Notes: generated by a model from the letters alone, not told the origin. 42,375 nucleotides of DNA from Burkholderiaceae bacterium (GCA_019745005.1 JAIETO010000202.1:1-42375); one strand, 5' to 3'; shown: positions 1 to 11,032, counted from the first letter of the stretch. Numbers and translations are program-made.

Positions 1-866
1 CCAGCATCGCGCAAAATCGTCGCGTGAAAATTGCCCGCTTCGGCATCATCATCAACAATCAGAATTCGATAGCCTTTAGTTTGGCGGCGCGCAATCAGCG
101 TATCAATACGCTCGGTTAAGCTCACAATATCAACGGGTTTCGTGAAATACCCATCGCCCTGCGCGCGTACAGATCGCAAACGACTCTCAAACGAACTCGA
201 ATTCGAAATAAAAACAACTGCACAGTCCAGTTTGCCTGCGATGTGCAATGCCTCGACTTTCTCCGCGCCGGCAAGTCGCCCTTCTGGAAAGCACAGGTCA
301 ATCACAACGACGTCGGGTTTTCTACTTTTTAGTCCCGCCTCTAGCGCATTGAGCTGGTTAATGCGGATAACTTCATAACCAAAATGTTCCAATTGCGTCG
401 TGATTGCTTCCGTCTGATTAGGGTCATCATCGACTAACATAACCAAGCGATTCAAATCGGTATCAGTTGATTTATCGTCGGGTAAGGGGCGTTTTGCTTC
501 GGCCTCTTGCCCATTATCTGCTTTCGACTTTGGCGCAACCGTGGCAAATTCTAAATACGACATGACATCATTGACGAACTGATTGAGTTCGGCTTCAATA
601 AAACTGGCGCCCTTGATCAAAGGTTTTAATCGCCCTTCAAGCAAACGGGCTTGTGCACCAACCTCTGGAAAACCGAAAGTACCAGCCGAACCCGCCATCG
701 TGTGCAATAGTCGATGCAAAAGTGTTAGCGCATCAGTATCGCTGGGGTTTTGCGAGAATTGGTTTAGCGCTGTTTCAATCTCCTTCATCTTTGCAGGCAA
801 CTTTGCGGCAAACATCACCTCCAGCGCATGTAAAGCTTTCTGTAGACTTTCTTCTTTATTGCTCAA
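1..866 (-). CDS. Hpt-REC-REC phosphorelay protein, C-terminus cut by the window edge
   Basis: My own reading of the reverse strand gives 288 open codons up to the window edge. Residues 1-110 form an Hpt domain with phosphorylatable His55 in HTMAGSAGTFG. A first receiver domain follows at about 140-260 (acid patch DDDP near 146-149, phospho-Asp190, Lys243 in TKP). A second receiver begins at about 266 (LIVDDD) and is cut off. Proteins of this layout often end in a GGDEF or EAL output domain, but that part is not visible here. The start I favour is TTG at 866, directly after the stop of the upstream response regulator, with AAGGTG about 7 bases before it; an in-frame ATG further in is possible. 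It probably receives phosphate through Hpt and is co-expressed with the single-REC protein upstream. Confidence 0.8.
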   Translation of the reverse strand, partial: MSNKEESLQKALHALEVMFAAKLPAKMKEIETALNQFSQNPSDTDALTLLHRLLHTMAGSAGTFGFPEVGAQARLLEGRLKPLIKGASFIEAELNQFVNDVMSYLEFATVAPKSKADNGQEAEAKRPLPDDKSTDTDLNRLVMLVDDDPNQTEAITTQLEHFGYEVIRINQLNALEAGLKSRKPDVVVIDLCFPEGRLAGAEKVEALHIAGKLDCAVVFISNSSSFESRLRSVRAQGDGYFTKPVDIVSLTERIDTLIARRQTKGYRILIVDDDAEAGNFHATILRDA

Positions 867-1259
867 TTAATTCACCTTATCCCACAATTCACGCACTTGC
901 GTCGAAAGCGACATAGGATCAAACGGCTTCGCAATCACGCCGATTGCACCCAGCGATTTGTAATAATCAAGCTCAGAAGATTGCACTTTTGCCGTCATAA
1001 AAATAACTGGCGTTGATGCGCTGCCTGGCAGCTTACGCAATCCTGCTAGCGTAGTTGGGCCATCCATATTCGGCATCATCACGTCCAGCAGCAACAGATC
1101 TGGCATGAAGCCGCCTTCAATTGCTGCCAAGGCTTCTGCGCCCGAACTGCAGGTTTGTAGGGTCAGTCCGCCAACCACCTCCAGTGCTATCTGCGCGACC
1201 GCTTGAATGTCTTGGTCATCTTCGACGTAAAGGACATTCGTTAGTGTTCCTGTTGACAT
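867..1259 (-). CDS. Single-domain (CheY-like) response regulator
   Basis: A 130-residue stand-alone receiver domain with no output domain. All key receiver residues are present: acid pair Asp14/Asp15, phospho-acceptor Asp59 (LLLLDVMMPNMDG), Thr89 (FMTAK) and Lys111 (KPFDP). The start at 1259 is chosen because the receiver fold begins right after it and an AGGA motif sits just upstream; the open frame extends further upstream without homology. Its stop is immediately followed by the start of the Hpt-REC-REC gene, so the two are almost surely co-transcribed. This pairing suggests a phosphorelay, in which the Hpt partner could pass phosphate to or from this protein. Confidence 0.9.
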   Translation of the reverse strand: MSTGTLTNVLYVEDDQDIQAVAQIALEVVGGLTLQTCSSGAEALAAIEGGFMPDLLLLDVMMPNMDGPTTLAGLRKLPGSASTPVIFMTAKVQSSELDYYKSLGAIGVIAKPFDPMSLSTQVRELWDKVN

Positions 1260-1521
1260 AAATTTCCTAAGTGAGGACTGCGTTGTTTCACATGGTTGAG
1301 ACAAAAACGTATGTGAACCCCAGATATTTGTCCAAAAAGGCGATACCGTAAGCACCAGATAAACAGCCCAATGACGATACATGCTTCAATAAAAAAACAT
1401 AAAAAGCCGATATTTCGCGCCACCTGACAAAATAATTTTACTCTGGCACAACAAACCACGATAGTGCATTCTACAAATTCGCATCACCGAACCAACAGCA
1501 TGCTTTTTATGAAACAAAATA

Positions 1522-4500
1522 TTACTTGAGTGAGAAATCAACGCGATTCGGCTTTCCTTTATCTTGAATGCCTTCTGCATTCAATTTCGGCGCGATTAAA
1601 AACATCCTGTCTGAACCGACTTCAGCTTCTTTTTGAAGATAGTCACGTACAGTATCCGCACGTTTTTGTGCCAACTCCCGCAAGAGTTCACCGCCAATTG
1701 GTATGTTGTTCAACAACAATTCCATCATCTGCTCAGGCGGCAAGGTCTTTGCAATGCCTAGCGCGTTTCTTGGCTTGCTTATTTTCTCTGACTGATAAAT
1801 GTCACTGATGTATTTTTGTCGATCCGCTTGAGTGACGGCAAGCTCATTTAACAGTACATTTTTATCGATTTTTTGTGCGTCTCGAAATTTTAGGGCGCGA
1901 ACTTTTCGATCAAATATGTGCAAGCGCAATGCATCGCTATCGGTCTTCTCATCCGCCCGTCCCGTAATATCGAGCTTGAGCGCCGCGCGATTCTTGAGGG
2001 CTTTGGCAAGGCTATCTAACTTCGTCTTTGATTCTGTGCTGAGTTCGCTCGTACCGTCCTGAAACTCCACGTAGGCGAGTTCCTCCCCGCCGCCAAAAAG
2101 TGAGCCTAGCAACGCAAATGGCGAAGTGACCGCCTTCGTAATTAAATTCACAAAAACTTTGAAAATGATGCCGCCAACCGAAAACTGAGGATCAGAAAGT
2201 GAACCTGATATGGGCAAATTGATTGAAATACGACCATCGTTATCCTTCAGAAGCGCGACAGCCAACAACACGGGTAATCGCGTTGCATTCGGGTTATCAA
2301 TACGTGCGCCAAAAGTAAGTTGGTCTAAAGTCACTTCATTCTCGGCACGCAGTTGCTCGCCCTCTAAGTGGTAACTTACTTGAACGGTTAATTTACCTTT
2401 CTCAATGCCGTAACCCGCGTACTTCGCGGCATACGGCGTTAAGCGCGTTAATTCAATGCCATTTGCACTGCCTTTCATGTCCAGAAAAATGGGCGAACTG
2501 AGAGGATTAACCGTACCCGAAATTTTAACGGGCGCATCACGGTCAATCTTACCCAGTAGCTCTAAGCTGGCTGGCTGGGGCATATCCGACGCAATTGCAG
2601 CAACTCGGCCGTTGATATCGGTCAAATTAGCGACGTAATTAGGCTTAATAAAGTTGTCAGTAAAATTAATATTTCCCCCTTTGAGGAGAATTTCGCCAAT
2701 ACGTATGGTCGGCTTTTTCGGCGTTAGCACTTGAGCAGAGTGAGGTGCGGCAGGCTCCACTTTGGTTTCGACAGCGGTCTCTGCTGGTGACGTGCTCGCA
2801 TCTGCTTCCGCCTTGTTTTTCGGCGCGTTAGATTGCGCTGCGCCTTGCAGGTTCAACACGCCCTTTTCAGATAAAACGAGTTTTGCAAAAAAGTCGTTCA
2901 AGCTGAGCCTGCCTATACTCAAGGAATTCAGATTACTCAAACTCGTCAGAGTTTGGTCTATGCCACCAAAATTGGCATCAATTTTTTCAATCGAAATCGA
3001 CTTCCACTCGAGAAAATCATCAAGCTCGCCTGGCTGCAAAAACTTAAACCCGTCTAGCTTCGCACCGCCAACAAATGAGGCTTGTAGTGTCTGTTTGCTG
3101 GCTTCCTTACTAGCGTCCTTTTCTGTGCCCTGACTTTTGCGCACTAAATTTAAGACGTTGGTTTTCCCCTTGATGTCGAGATTCCCCCTTTGAACATCCA
3201 TCTTTAAAATTGGCGCCAAGTAGGGCGACAACAAGGAGACAGGCAAGGCTTTACCATCAACATCAATATTCACTTTGTTGAAATTTTGCGTTGCGTTCGC
3301 GCTTAGCGCCAAACGCCCGAGCCGATTAAATTGCGCTGAAAAATCGATGCGACTCTCGCCGGTAAGCTCGCTATTGATCTGATCTACTTTCAGCATCAGA
3401 TTGTCGACACGCCCTTTCACCGTCGGGCTCACGCTCACATCAACCAAACTAAATGCCGCCGCATTCACGTTAGCGTCACGCAAATTCACGCGCCACTGTT
3501 TTGCAGAATTTTTTGGCGCAGCGTCTTGGTTTGCCAACGCGGACCTTGTTATTGAGCTCGCTGAAGGAATCGAGGTGGCGACGGCTGGTGCAGATGCTTG
3601 CCGCAAAATGTTCATCAGCCCAATTGTCGCTTGGCTGTCACGAATAAATTCCGCATTCAAGCCATCAATAGTCAATCCATCGACATCGAGCAGTTGCTGC
3701 TCCAAATCGGCATTCATCTTTTTTAAGTTAAATGCCTTAAATTGCAACTGTCCACTCGCTTTTTGCCTTGGACTTAATTTAAATTCCTGCACTTGCAGAC
3801 TGATGTCGCTGAACTTTAGCTTTCCATCCATCCTGTTGATCATCATCTGCGCTTGCGCTTCGCCTTCCACCTTCGCATTTACATACGGGTTCAAATACGA
3901 CTGAAAATCATTGATGCGAATTCCCTCACTTTTAAGATCCAACATGGCGTTCAAACTTATTGGATGGAATTCACCCGACATGCTCAATTTTTGCTGCGTA
4001 CCAAGCTCCGCGCTTGACGTGATCTGCGCAGGCCGGGCGTCGACTTTGGAAGAGAGATTCTTAACATTTAGCTCAACATTGCGCACCTCAAGTATTTGGC
4101 TAGGTTGCGCAAAAAAATCATCGCGCCAATGAATTTGACCCTTAGCGACAGTCAAATCGGCGAGGAGCAAGTTCGCTTGCGTTTTCGCATCTTTAGCTAT
4201 GTTGTTTGATTTTGCCGTTTGCGCCTGTGCTTCTGATGGGCTTTTTTGCGGCATTAATTTCGCCACATTCAAAAGACCTTTTTTATTCATATTTAGCCAA
4301 ATTTCTGGCGATGTGAGACTTATTTTTTCAACTTCTCCTGAAGCATTAAGCACGTTGACCTGCTTTAGTTTGACTGCAAAAGTCTCTACGTTTAAAAGCG
4401 GCGTCGCAGCTTGATCTTGTATGGCGACTTGATCGACGCGGACATCGCCGCCTAAGAGAATTTCATTTATTTTTTTCTTGCGACTAAACGTTAAATCAAG

Positions 4501-5337
4501 CTTGGTGCTGAGGTGCGCTTTACTCAAGGTAAATGGCAAGGCAACGGGCGAATACGCGATGTATTCCGTCAAATCAAGCCCAGAGATATCCATCGCCAAA
4601 CTCGTATCCAAATCATCAACAAATGGTTTGCTACGTGCCTTTAAAGAAAAACGTGCGCCGTTCACTTGTGCAGAAAACGCAGGTTGCACAAAGCTTTGAA
4701 TTGCGGACGGAAAATTAGAGACAAAGGGAAGTCCAATCTGTATGTCTTTGATGGCGATTTCTTTACCAACGGCGTCGTCCGTAAAACGAAGCTGGCTGTT
4801 TTTCACTTGGATGTTCGCAATCGAGAATCGCACAGGTGAGTCATTTTTCGGCGCGGACTCTAGTCGCTCCAGAATATCCGTGTAGTTATAGCGTGAAAAA
4901 TTACCTACCGAGGTGCGCACTAAGTGCATATCGAATTGATCAATCAAAATTTCATCGAGCACGAGAGCGCGATGAAACACGGACGATAGAGATAAATTGA
5001 CCGCCGCTTCTTTGACTTTGAGTGCCGGCGTTTTGCCATCGACTTCATACAAAGTGATGGCATCGAAACTCGTGCGCAAGGTAAATGGCGAAAAGTGAAT
5101 GGCGCCTATGTCGATTTTTCGGCCAATTTTTTCAGCCGCTACGGCCGTGATTGTTTTATGCAGGTACGAAGGCAAAAATGCCCAGCTCACCACCGCAAAG
5201 ATCGCGAAAATGATCAGCGCGATGAAAGTTAGCTTACGCGCACGATGGAAATACGTCGATTTCTTCCAATGCGCAAACTTACCGGTCTGATCTGGGTCCA
5301 AATTTAGCTCCTTGCCACATTCAATGCTGCTTGGCAT
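1522..5337 (-). CDS. DUF748 / AsmA-like envelope protein, 1271 aa
   Basis: A very long protein with one N-terminal membrane anchor (about residues 34-56, preceded by basic residues). A periplasmic body follows, with the repeated beta-rich style of AsmA/TamB-like proteins: conserved phrases such as KIGRKIDIGAIHFSPFTL near the start, and a DUF748 section at about 900-1100 (LTRLTPYAAKYAGYGIEKG). A low-complexity Ala/Pro/Glu linker lies in the middle. The C-terminus after the GGGEELAYVEF segment resembles an OmpA-like tail, as usual in this family. Relatives are thought to act in outer-membrane lipid transport or envelope integrity; the exact role of this one is unknown. It follows hutI on the same strand but is separated from it by a repeat element, so it is probably a separate unit. 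Confidence 0.85.
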   Translation of the reverse strand: MPSSIECGKELNLDPDQTGKFAHWKKSTYFHRARKLTFIALIIFAIFAVVSWAFLPSYLHKTITAVAAEKIGRKIDIGAIHFSPFTLRTSFDAITLYEVDGKTPALKVKEAAVNLSLSSVFHRALVLDEILIDQFDMHLVRTSVGNFSRYNYTDILERLESAPKNDSPVRFSIANIQVKNSQLRFTDDAVGKEIAIKDIQIGLPFVSNFPSAIQSFVQPAFSAQVNGARFSLKARSKPFVDDLDTSLAMDISGLDLTEYIAYSPVALPFTLSKAHLSTKLDLTFSRKKKINEILLGGDVRVDQVAIQDQAATPLLNVETFAVKLKQVNVLNASGEVEKISLTSPEIWLNMNKKGLLNVAKLMPQKSPSEAQAQTAKSNNIAKDAKTQANLLLADLTVAKGQIHWRDDFFAQPSQILEVRNVELNVKNLSSKVDARPAQITSSAELGTQQKLSMSGEFHPISLNAMLDLKSEGIRINDFQSYLNPYVNAKVEGEAQAQMMINRMDGKLKFSDISLQVQEFKLSPRQKASGQLQFKAFNLKKMNADLEQQLLDVDGLTIDGLNAEFIRDSQATIGLMNILRQASAPAVATSIPSASSITRSALANQDAAPKNSAKQWRVNLRDANVNAAAFSLVDVSVSPTVKGRVDNLMLKVDQINSELTGESRIDFSAQFNRLGRLALSANATQNFNKVNIDVDGKALPVSLLSPYLAPILKMDVQRGNLDIKGKTNVLNLVRKSQGTEKDASKEASKQTLQASFVGGAKLDGFKFLQPGELDDFLEWKSISIEKIDANFGGIDQTLTSLSNLNSLSIGRLSLNDFFAKLVLSEKGVLNLQGAAQSNAPKNKAEADASTSPAETAVETKVEPAAPHSAQVLTPKKPTIRIGEILLKGGNINFTDNFIKPNYVANLTDINGRVAAIASDMPQPASLELLGKIDRDAPVKISGTVNPLSSPIFLDMKGSANGIELTRLTPYAAKYAGYGIEKGKLTVQVSYHLEGEQLRAENEVTLDQLTFGARIDNPNATRLPVLLAVALLKDNDGRISINLPISGSLSDPQFSVGGIIFKVFVNLITKAVTSPFALLGSLFGGGEELAYVEFQDGTSELSTESKTKLDSLAKALKNRAALKLDITGRADEKTDSDALRLHIFDRKVRALKFRDAQKIDKNVLLNELAVTQADRQKYISDIYQSEKISKPRNALGIAKTLPPEQMMELLLNNIPIGGELLRELAQKRADTVRDYLQKEAEVGSDRMFLIAPKLNAEGIQDKGKPNRVDFSLK

Positions 5338-5387
5338 TATCGCGCTCTTATAATTTTATACAGTGAATTATTGTTAAATTTCTTTCC

Positions 5388-5496
5388 AAAGGCCTCTGCA
5401 CAAAGTAGCGAGCGGTCGAAGTTTGGATCGCGCTTTGCGGCTAGCGTCACAGATACAAAATTTGGCCAAGCAGTAACTTGATCAACTCTTCCCTAA
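5388..5496. repeat. Intergenic inverted-end element, copy 1 (diverged)
   Basis: This is a diverged copy of the element that is best preserved at 19362-19502. It shares the core GTAGCGAGCGGTCGAAGTTT (5405-5424) and the right part AAAATTTGGCC...CAGTAACTTGATCA, ending in CTTCCCTAA. It is about 109 bp long, with a shorter centre. Its right end overlaps the hutI stop codon (TAG on the reverse strand, 5495-5493). Confidence 0.75.
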
Positions 5497-6737
5497 CGAA
5501 TTTCACCACCAAACACCGTGCGCAGTGCCTGTTGCCCGCCGATCTTATACGCAAGATCGGCGGGTCGGCTGATATTCCAAAGCGCGAAATCAGCGGCCAT
5601 GCCAATGGCCAGTGTGCCAGTCTCATTAGCAATACCCAACGCACGTGCTGCGTTTCGCGTTACGCCTTGTAATGCTTCTTGCGGCGTCAGCCGAAACATC
5701 GTGCATGCCATATTCATACTTAACAAGATAGAGGTCAGCGGAGAGGTACCGGGGTTGCAATCAGTAGCAATCGCAATAGGTATGCCAGCCGCACGCAAGG
5801 CGGCAATCGGCGGCAACTTCGTTTCGCGCAAAAAGTAATAAGCCCCAGGTAGCAACACGGCCACTGTTTGGTTTGCCGCCATTGCAGCAATCCCTTGCTC
5901 AGACAAATACTCCAAGTGATCCGCGGATAAACCATTAAAGGCTGCGGTTAGCGCCGCACCATTCTGATCTGAAAGTTGTTCTGCGTGCAGCTTTACAGGC
6001 AAGCCCAGACGATGTGCCGCGTTAAAAATGCGTTCGGTTTGCGCCAAACTGAAGCCAATGTTTTCGCAAAATGCATCCACCGCATCAACCAAGCCTTCAT
6101 CAGCCAAGGCGGGCAAGATTTGTTGGCAGAGCAAATCGATGTAATCATCGGCCCGCCCAGCATATTCAGGCGGGACGGCATGTGCGCCGAGAAAAGTGGT
6201 CTTCACACGTATTGGAAACTCTTTACCAATGCGCCGTGCCACACGCAAAATACGCCGCTCTGTCTCAAGGTCTAAGCCATAGCCGGATTTAATTTCCAGC
6301 GTCGTCAATCCCTCACGCATCAGGTCGTTGAGCCTAGGCAAACTCGCTTCCAACAAGGCGTCTTCACTGGCTGCGCGGGTCGCTCGTACGGTGGATAAAA
6401 TACCGCCACCTTTACGTGCTATGTCTTCATAGGAAGCACCATTAAGGCGAGCTTCAAACTCATCGCTGCGGTTTCCTGCATACACCAAATGCGTATGGCA
6501 GTCGATAAGGCCCGGGGTAAGCCAAGCACCTTTGCCATCGTGGCTTTTTTTTGCGTGAAACGTGTTGGGCAAATCCGCCTGCGCGCCCAGCCAAGCAATT
6601 TTGCCGCCTTTCACAGCAATTGCACCATCGTGTATCTCACCATAGGCGCCGCTTGCACCATGTTTGATAAACGCGCCCTCGTCGGCGCAGAGGGTGGCAA
6701 GGTGCACGTTGAGCCAAAGGCTATCGACTATTTCCAT
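5493..6737 (-). CDS. hutI: Imidazolonepropionase
   Basis: A 414-residue amidohydrolase that hydrolyses 4-imidazolone-5-propanoate to N-formimino-L-glutamate, the third step of histidine breakdown. Metal-binding motifs are present: His81/His83 in [12 protein letters not shown], then [19 protein letters not shown] and the Asp of [10 protein letters not shown]. The start at 6737 (MEIVDSLW) is preferred over upstream in-frame codons because AAAGG lies about 6 bases before it and the length then matches the family. It overlaps the end of hutD by 17 bases, so translation is probably coupled. The stop codon lies inside the right end of a repeat element. It is the last gene of the hut operon; no gene for formiminoglutamate removal (hutF/hutG/hutE) is in this window. 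Confidence 0.97.
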   Translation of the reverse strand: MEIVDSLWLNVHLATLCADEGAFIKHGASGAYGEIHDGAIAVKGGKIAWLGAQADLPNTFHAKKSHDGKGAWLTPGLIDCHTHLVYAGNRSDEFEARLNGASYEDIARKGGGILSTVRATRAASEDALLEASLPRLNDLMREGLTTLEIKSGYGLDLETERRILRVARRIGKEFPIRVKTTFLGAHAVPPEYAGRADDYIDLLCQQILPALADEGLVDAVDAFCENIGFSLAQTERIFNAAHRLGLPVKLHAEQLSDQNGAALTAAFNGLSADHLEYLSEQGIAAMAANQTVAVLLPGAYYFLRETKLPPIAALRAAGIPIAIATDCNPGTSPLTSILLSMNMACTMFRLTPQEALQGVTRNAARALGIANETGTLAIGMAADFALWNISRPADLAYKIGGQQALRTVFGGEIR

Positions 6738-7383
6738 GCGCGCCTTTCGTTGCGGACAATTCATGATTAAGAAAACTAATACGCATGCAAAACAACAGCG
6801 CCAATTCGCCGGCATCAATGTGCACGCGGATGCCCGTTGCAGGCTGCTCTTCGTCCAGCATCAAAAGATCACCAGCTTGCAAATTTTCTTGCCCTTGCAC
6901 GATGGCATTGCCCATTGTGCAATACAATAACAACTGTTGCGCATCGCTTGCGTCAATAAAATGGCTGCCTGATTCAAGCCGTTGCATATGGTGCTGACAC
7001 ACATCGCGCCGCGTCATGAGATTGAGATCAATGACTGGGCTAGCGGGTTCAAGTAACTCCGCAAAAATCGGCAGTTCACCCATAAAACGGTAAGGCAAAC
7101 TGCGCTGCTCAAGACGCACGGACTGGGCGAATGGCGTGCTTGAGATGCTTTGTTGCGATTCGTCAGTATGCAGAATTAATCCGGCACCCGATAAAACTGC
7201 CAAACTACGATCAATGCGGGGAAACGCAGAAAACGGCCCAGCTACCCGCACTTCTGCGCAACTAAGCCGCCAAACGAAATGCTCAAAGCTCGCGCCCGAC
7301 GGAAAAACCGCTAATTCAGTCGTGGTGCCGCCGCCGTTTTTCCACGGCATTGTGACGTAATCTTGTTGGCTCCATCGCTGCAT
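6721..7383 (-). CDS. hutD: HutD/Ves family protein
   Basis: A 220-residue cupin-like protein of the HutD (Ves) family. The N-terminal signature [12 protein letters not shown] (about residues 13-24) and the WRLSCAEV and [11 protein letters not shown] segments are typical. HutD is conserved in many hut operons and is thought to bind an intermediate or limit pathway flux, but its reaction is not established. It starts 12 bases after hutH and its end overlaps hutI, so it is firmly in the operon. Confidence 0.93.
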   Translation of the reverse strand: MQRWSQQDYVTMPWKNGGGTTTELAVFPSGASFEHFVWRLSCAEVRVAGPFSAFPRIDRSLAVLSGAGLILHTDESQQSISSTPFAQSVRLEQRSLPYRFMGELPIFAELLEPASPVIDLNLMTRRDVCQHHMQRLESGSHFIDASDAQQLLLYCTMGNAIVQGQENLQAGDLLMLDEEQPATGIRVHIDAGELALLFCMRISFLNHELSATKGAHGNSR

Positions 7384-7395
7384 GCAAACCCCGTC

Positions 7396-8943
7396 TCAAG
7401 CGAGATATAAATTCGCATATAAAGGCTGACACTGCGCACTTAATGCGCCTTGTAGCACCATGTTTTTTGCCGCCTCGATATCTGGCGCAAAAAAACGATC
7501 TTTATCGTAAAACGGAACTTGCTTGCGCAACGCTTGCAGCACCGTCATCAAATGGTCAGAGCTGTGTAAGGGCTGATGGAAATCAATCCCCTGCGCCGCA
7601 GCGAGCAATTCTATGCCGACTATCGTTGCCGTGTTATGCGCCATATCGTGCAAGCGGCGTGCGGCAAACGTGGCCATACTGACATGATCTTCTTGATTGG
7701 CCGACGTGGGAATCGTGTCAACACTCGCGGGATGGGCATGCGATTTGTTTTCCGACGCAAGCGCCGCCGCCGTAACGTGGGCAATCATAAAGCCTGAGTT
7801 CAAACCAGACGAAGGCACCAAGAACGGCGGCAAACCAGAAATCGTTGCATCAATCAGTAAGGCGATACGGCGCTCGGAAATCGCGCCAATTTCAGCGATT
7901 GCCAATGCCAAAGTATCCGCTGCAAAAGCCACAGGTTCGGCATGAAAATTACCGCCAGAAATTACTTGCTCAGTGTCGACAAACACCAAAGGATTATCGG
8001 TAACGGCGTTGGCTTCAATCAGCAAACTGCGCGCCACGTTGTTGATGAGGTCGAGGCAGGCGCCCATCACTTGTGGTTGGCAACGCAGACAGTAAGGATC
8101 TTGCACGCGCTCGTCGTTTTCTAAATGGGATAGCCGAATTTGGCTGCCCGCTAACAATTCGCGGTAAATCGCTGCCGTTGCTATTTGACCCGCCTGACCG
8201 CGCACCGCATGGATGCGCGGGTCAAACGGTGCATCGCTACCTTTGGCCGCATCCACCGCCATCGCGCCCGTAATGGTTGCCGCTTCAAGCAGGCGCTCTG
8301 CCAAAAACAAACCATTTAGGGCCAATGCTGTGGAAACTTGCGTGCCATTGATCAGCGCCAAGCCCTCTTTCGCCGCCAATACCACGGGCGTGATACCTGC
8401 CTTTGCTAAGGCTTGCGCAGCAGGCTGCATTTGCCCCGCGACGCGCACCACGCCTTCGCCCATCAATGCCAAAGTCATGTGCGACAAAGGCGCTAAATCG
8501 CCCGACGCGCCAACCGAACCTTTGACGGGAATGGCCGGCATGATGCCGGCATTAAACATGGCGATCAGGCTATCAATGACGGACGCCCGAATGCCAGAAA
8601 AGCCGCGTGCGAGACTGGCGATTTTCATGACTAAAATCAGGCGCACCACTTCGTCTGAAATCAATTCGCCCGTACCAACGGAGTGTGAAAGAATTAAATT
8701 GCGTTGCAGAAGTTCTAGCTGCTCATCGGGAATACGAGTTTTCGCAAGTTTGCCAAAACCCGTGTTAATGCCGTACGCCGCATCGCCTTTCGCGACAATT
8801 TTTTGAATTAATTCGGAGGATGCGTTGATGCCCGCATAGGCTTCGCTTGCTAAGCTGATTGGACGGTGCGCCTGCCACAGCGAGCGTAAATCGCTTAAGG
8901 AAAATTGACCGGGCTTTAAGGTGAGGTTTGCTGAAGAATTCAT
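7396..8943 (-). CDS. hutH: Histidine ammonia-lyase
   Basis: A 515-residue lyase that converts L-histidine to trans-urocanate and ammonia, the first step of the pathway. The Ala146-Ser147-Gly148 triad in [12 protein letters not shown] forms the MIO cofactor by self-cyclisation. Other family segments are present: [10 protein letters not shown], the NGTQVSTAL region, the [14 protein letters not shown] block and the DNPLVF loop. The length is normal. An AAGAGA motif precedes the ATG at 8943. It lies between hutU (88 bases upstream) and hutD (12 bases downstream) on the same strand. Confidence 0.98.
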   Translation of the reverse strand: MNSSANLTLKPGQFSLSDLRSLWQAHRPISLASEAYAGINASSELIQKIVAKGDAAYGINTGFGKLAKTRIPDEQLELLQRNLILSHSVGTGELISDEVVRLILVMKIASLARGFSGIRASVIDSLIAMFNAGIMPAIPVKGSVGASGDLAPLSHMTLALMGEGVVRVAGQMQPAAQALAKAGITPVVLAAKEGLALINGTQVSTALALNGLFLAERLLEAATITGAMAVDAAKGSDAPFDPRIHAVRGQAGQIATAAIYRELLAGSQIRLSHLENDERVQDPYCLRCQPQVMGACLDLINNVARSLLIEANAVTDNPLVFVDTEQVISGGNFHAEPVAFAADTLALAIAEIGAISERRIALLIDATISGLPPFLVPSSGLNSGFMIAHVTAAALASENKSHAHPASVDTIPTSANQEDHVSMATFAARRLHDMAHNTATIVGIELLAAAQGIDFHQPLHSSDHLMTVLQALRKQVPFYDKDRFFAPDIEAAKNMVLQGALSAQCQPLYANLYLA

Positions 8944-9031
8944 TTTTTGTCTCTTATATTTTTATACTAATGCTATATTCCATAAGCCTTTCCAGACAAA
9001 AAGTGCCTGAAAAGCCCATGAATAAAGCGCA

Positions 9032-10729
9032 TTAGGGTTTGGCAATCATCGGTAGTTTCAATGCGTTGCGTTCCGCACAGGCCACCGCTGTTGCGTAGCC
9101 CGCATCAGCATGGCGCATTACACCAGACCCACTGTCGTTCACCAACACGCGTGCCAAACGCTTTGCCGCAGCATCTGTGCCGTCTGCAACGATGACCATG
9201 CCAGCGTGCTGCGAATACCCCATGCCCACGCCTCCACCGTGATGCAAACTCACCCAACTCGCACCACCAGCCGTATTTAACAGCGCGTTGAGGAGTGGCC
9301 AATCGGACACTGCGTCGGTGCCATCCATCATCCCTTCCGTTTCACGATTTGGGCTGGCGACTGAGCCCGTATCTAAGTGATCTCGTCCTATCACGATGGG
9401 GGCTTTGAGTTCGCCGTTTTTTACCATTTCATTGAATGCCAAACCTGCGATATGGCGCTCGCCCAGCCCTAACCAACAAATACGCGCGGGTAAGCCTTGG
9501 AAGGCGATACGCTCTTTCGCCATCGTGAGCCAGTGATGCACAGCTTTATTCTCTGGGAACAGTTCTTTGATCTTCGCATCGGTTCTGTAAATATCTTCGG
9601 GGTCGCCCGACAATGCTACCCAGCGAAATGGCCCTTTGCCTTCACAAAACAAGGGGCGAATATAGGCTGGCACAAAGCCAGGGAAATCGAAGGCGTTTTG
9701 TACGCCGATATCAAACGCCACCTGACGAATATTATTGCCGTAGTCAACTGTAGGAATACCCATGGCATGAAAAGCCAGCATCGCACGCACATGCAAGGAG
9801 CAAGAATGGGCAGCGGCCGCCGTGAGCTGTGCATGCTGGTGTTCATCAGCCTGTGCCGCTTTCCATTGCTCGACACTCCAGCCTAGGGGCAAATAGCCGT
9901 TGATCAAATCGTGCGCAGACGTTTGGTCAGTGACTAAATCCGGCTTCAAGCCGCCCGCTTTTGCGCGTTTGACCAGTTCTGGTAATAGCTCTGCTGCGTT
10001 GCCTAACAGGGCAATCGAAATCGCTTCTTTGTGTTCGCAATGATATTTCACCAGCGCCAAAGCATCGTCGAGATCTTTTGCTTGTTTGTCGACGTAGCGT
10101 GTACGTAAGCGGAAATCGATGCTGCTTTGCTGACACTCAATGTTCAAAGACACGGCGCCCGCCAAGGTCGCTGCTAAAGGCTGGGCACCGCCCATACCAC
10201 CCAAACCCGCGGTCAATATCCAACGCCCTGCCCAATCACCGTTGTAATGTTGGCGCCCCGCTTCAACAAAGGTTTCATACGTCCCTTGCACTATCCCTTG
10301 CGTGCCAATATAAATCCAGCTTCCCGCTGTCATCTGGCCGTACATGAACAAACCTTGGCGATCAAGCTGATTGAAGTGTTCCCAATTCGCCCATTTTGGC
10401 ACCAAGTTTGAATTGGCAATCAGGACGCGCGGTGCATCTTCATGCGTCTTAAAAATACCGACGGGCTTACCCGATTGAATCAACAAACTTTCGTCGGCTT
10501 CAAGGTCTTTTAAGGATGCAAGAATTTGATCAAAGCAAGCCCAATCGCGTGCGGCGCGCCCAATGCCACCGTACACCACCAAATGCTTGGGGTTCTCAGC
10601 CACTTCGGCATCAAGATTATTTTGAATCATGCGATAGGCTGCTTCTGCAACCCAAGTTTTACAGACTTTGTGCGGGCCGCGAGGCGCGCGAATGACACGG
10701 CTGGTATCCCAGCGTGGATCAGAATTCAT
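9032..10729 (-). CDS. hutU: Urocanate hydratase
   Basis: A 565-residue NAD-dependent urocanase that converts urocanate to 4-imidazolone-5-propanoate, the second step. Strong family segments include the NAD-binding [12 protein letters not shown] region, YGNNIRQ and the active-site cysteine block [17 protein letters not shown]. The C-terminus also has the family motif [20 protein letters not shown]. The start at 10729 (MNSDPRWD) is supported by GGGAG at a good distance and by normal family length; the frame stays open upstream without homology. It is the first gene of the hut operon, so the operon promoter must lie in the 10730-10933 interval. No HutC-type repressor gene is present in the window. 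Confidence 0.98.
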   Translation of the reverse strand: MNSDPRWDTSRVIRAPRGPHKVCKTWVAEAAYRMIQNNLDAEVAENPKHLVVYGGIGRAARDWACFDQILASLKDLEADESLLIQSGKPVGIFKTHEDAPRVLIANSNLVPKWANWEHFNQLDRQGLFMYGQMTAGSWIYIGTQGIVQGTYETFVEAGRQHYNGDWAGRWILTAGLGGMGGAQPLAATLAGAVSLNIECQQSSIDFRLRTRYVDKQAKDLDDALALVKYHCEHKEAISIALLGNAAELLPELVKRAKAGGLKPDLVTDQTSAHDLINGYLPLGWSVEQWKAAQADEHQHAQLTAAAAHSCSLHVRAMLAFHAMGIPTVDYGNNIRQVAFDIGVQNAFDFPGFVPAYIRPLFCEGKGPFRWVALSGDPEDIYRTDAKIKELFPENKAVHHWLTMAKERIAFQGLPARICWLGLGERHIAGLAFNEMVKNGELKAPIVIGRDHLDTGSVASPNRETEGMMDGTDAVSDWPLLNALLNTAGGASWVSLHHGGGVGMGYSQHAGMVIVADGTDAAAKRLARVLVNDSGSGVMRHADAGYATAVACAERNALKLPMIAKP

Positions 10730-10933
10730 GGTGTTCTCCCAATGGCTTTTTGAGTTTTGGTGTGCGTTTCTTTTCCCATCCGTACGCCTGTGCTTAACAC
10801 GCGCTATGGACATCAATCGACTTAACTGGCGGGATCACCGACGCGTTGAAGTTGTGGCATGCACTATATCGGAGCGCGCAATGAAATGCATTAGATGAGA
10901 CGCAACAGTGAAGCAAAAAATATGAAAACGGGC
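10730..10933 (-). promoter_or_regulatory. Upstream region of the hut operon, promoter not pinned down
   Basis: No gene is supported here. On the reverse strand a TATAGT hexamer (10868-10863) lies 134 bases before the hutU start and could be a -10 box, but the matching -35 is poor. I see no convincing palindrome of the HutC type. The interval must hold the hut promoter because the terminator of the upstream gene lies just before it. Confidence 0.35.
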
Positions 10934-10963
10934 AAAAAAAATGGCAGCCGCAGCTACCATTTT
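10934..10963 (-). terminator. Intrinsic terminator after the small secreted-protein gene
   Basis: Read on the reverse strand this is an 8-pair stem (ATGGTAGC / GCTGCCAT, one G-U pair) with a 4-base loop, extended by A/T pairs and followed by seven T. It lies about 70 bases after the stop of the 11033-11428 gene and insulates the hut promoter from that transcript. Confidence 0.8.
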
Positions 10964-11032
10964 CCCCATCTGAACAAAACGACTTATGTTTTTTAACCGC
11001 CTTATCGTTTCGCTACCTGAATTCCTCAGCGC

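Noticed and set aside
3401-3904. 167-codon open frame on the plus strand
   Set aside because: It is antisense within the DUF748 gene and is compositionally a shadow.
8213-8806. 197-codon open frame on the plus strand
   Set aside because: It lies wholly antisense to the well-supported hutH gene and shows no protein-like motifs.
10730-10933. HutC operator upstream of hutU
   Set aside because: I looked for a paired palindrome of the HutC type and found none that I could defend.
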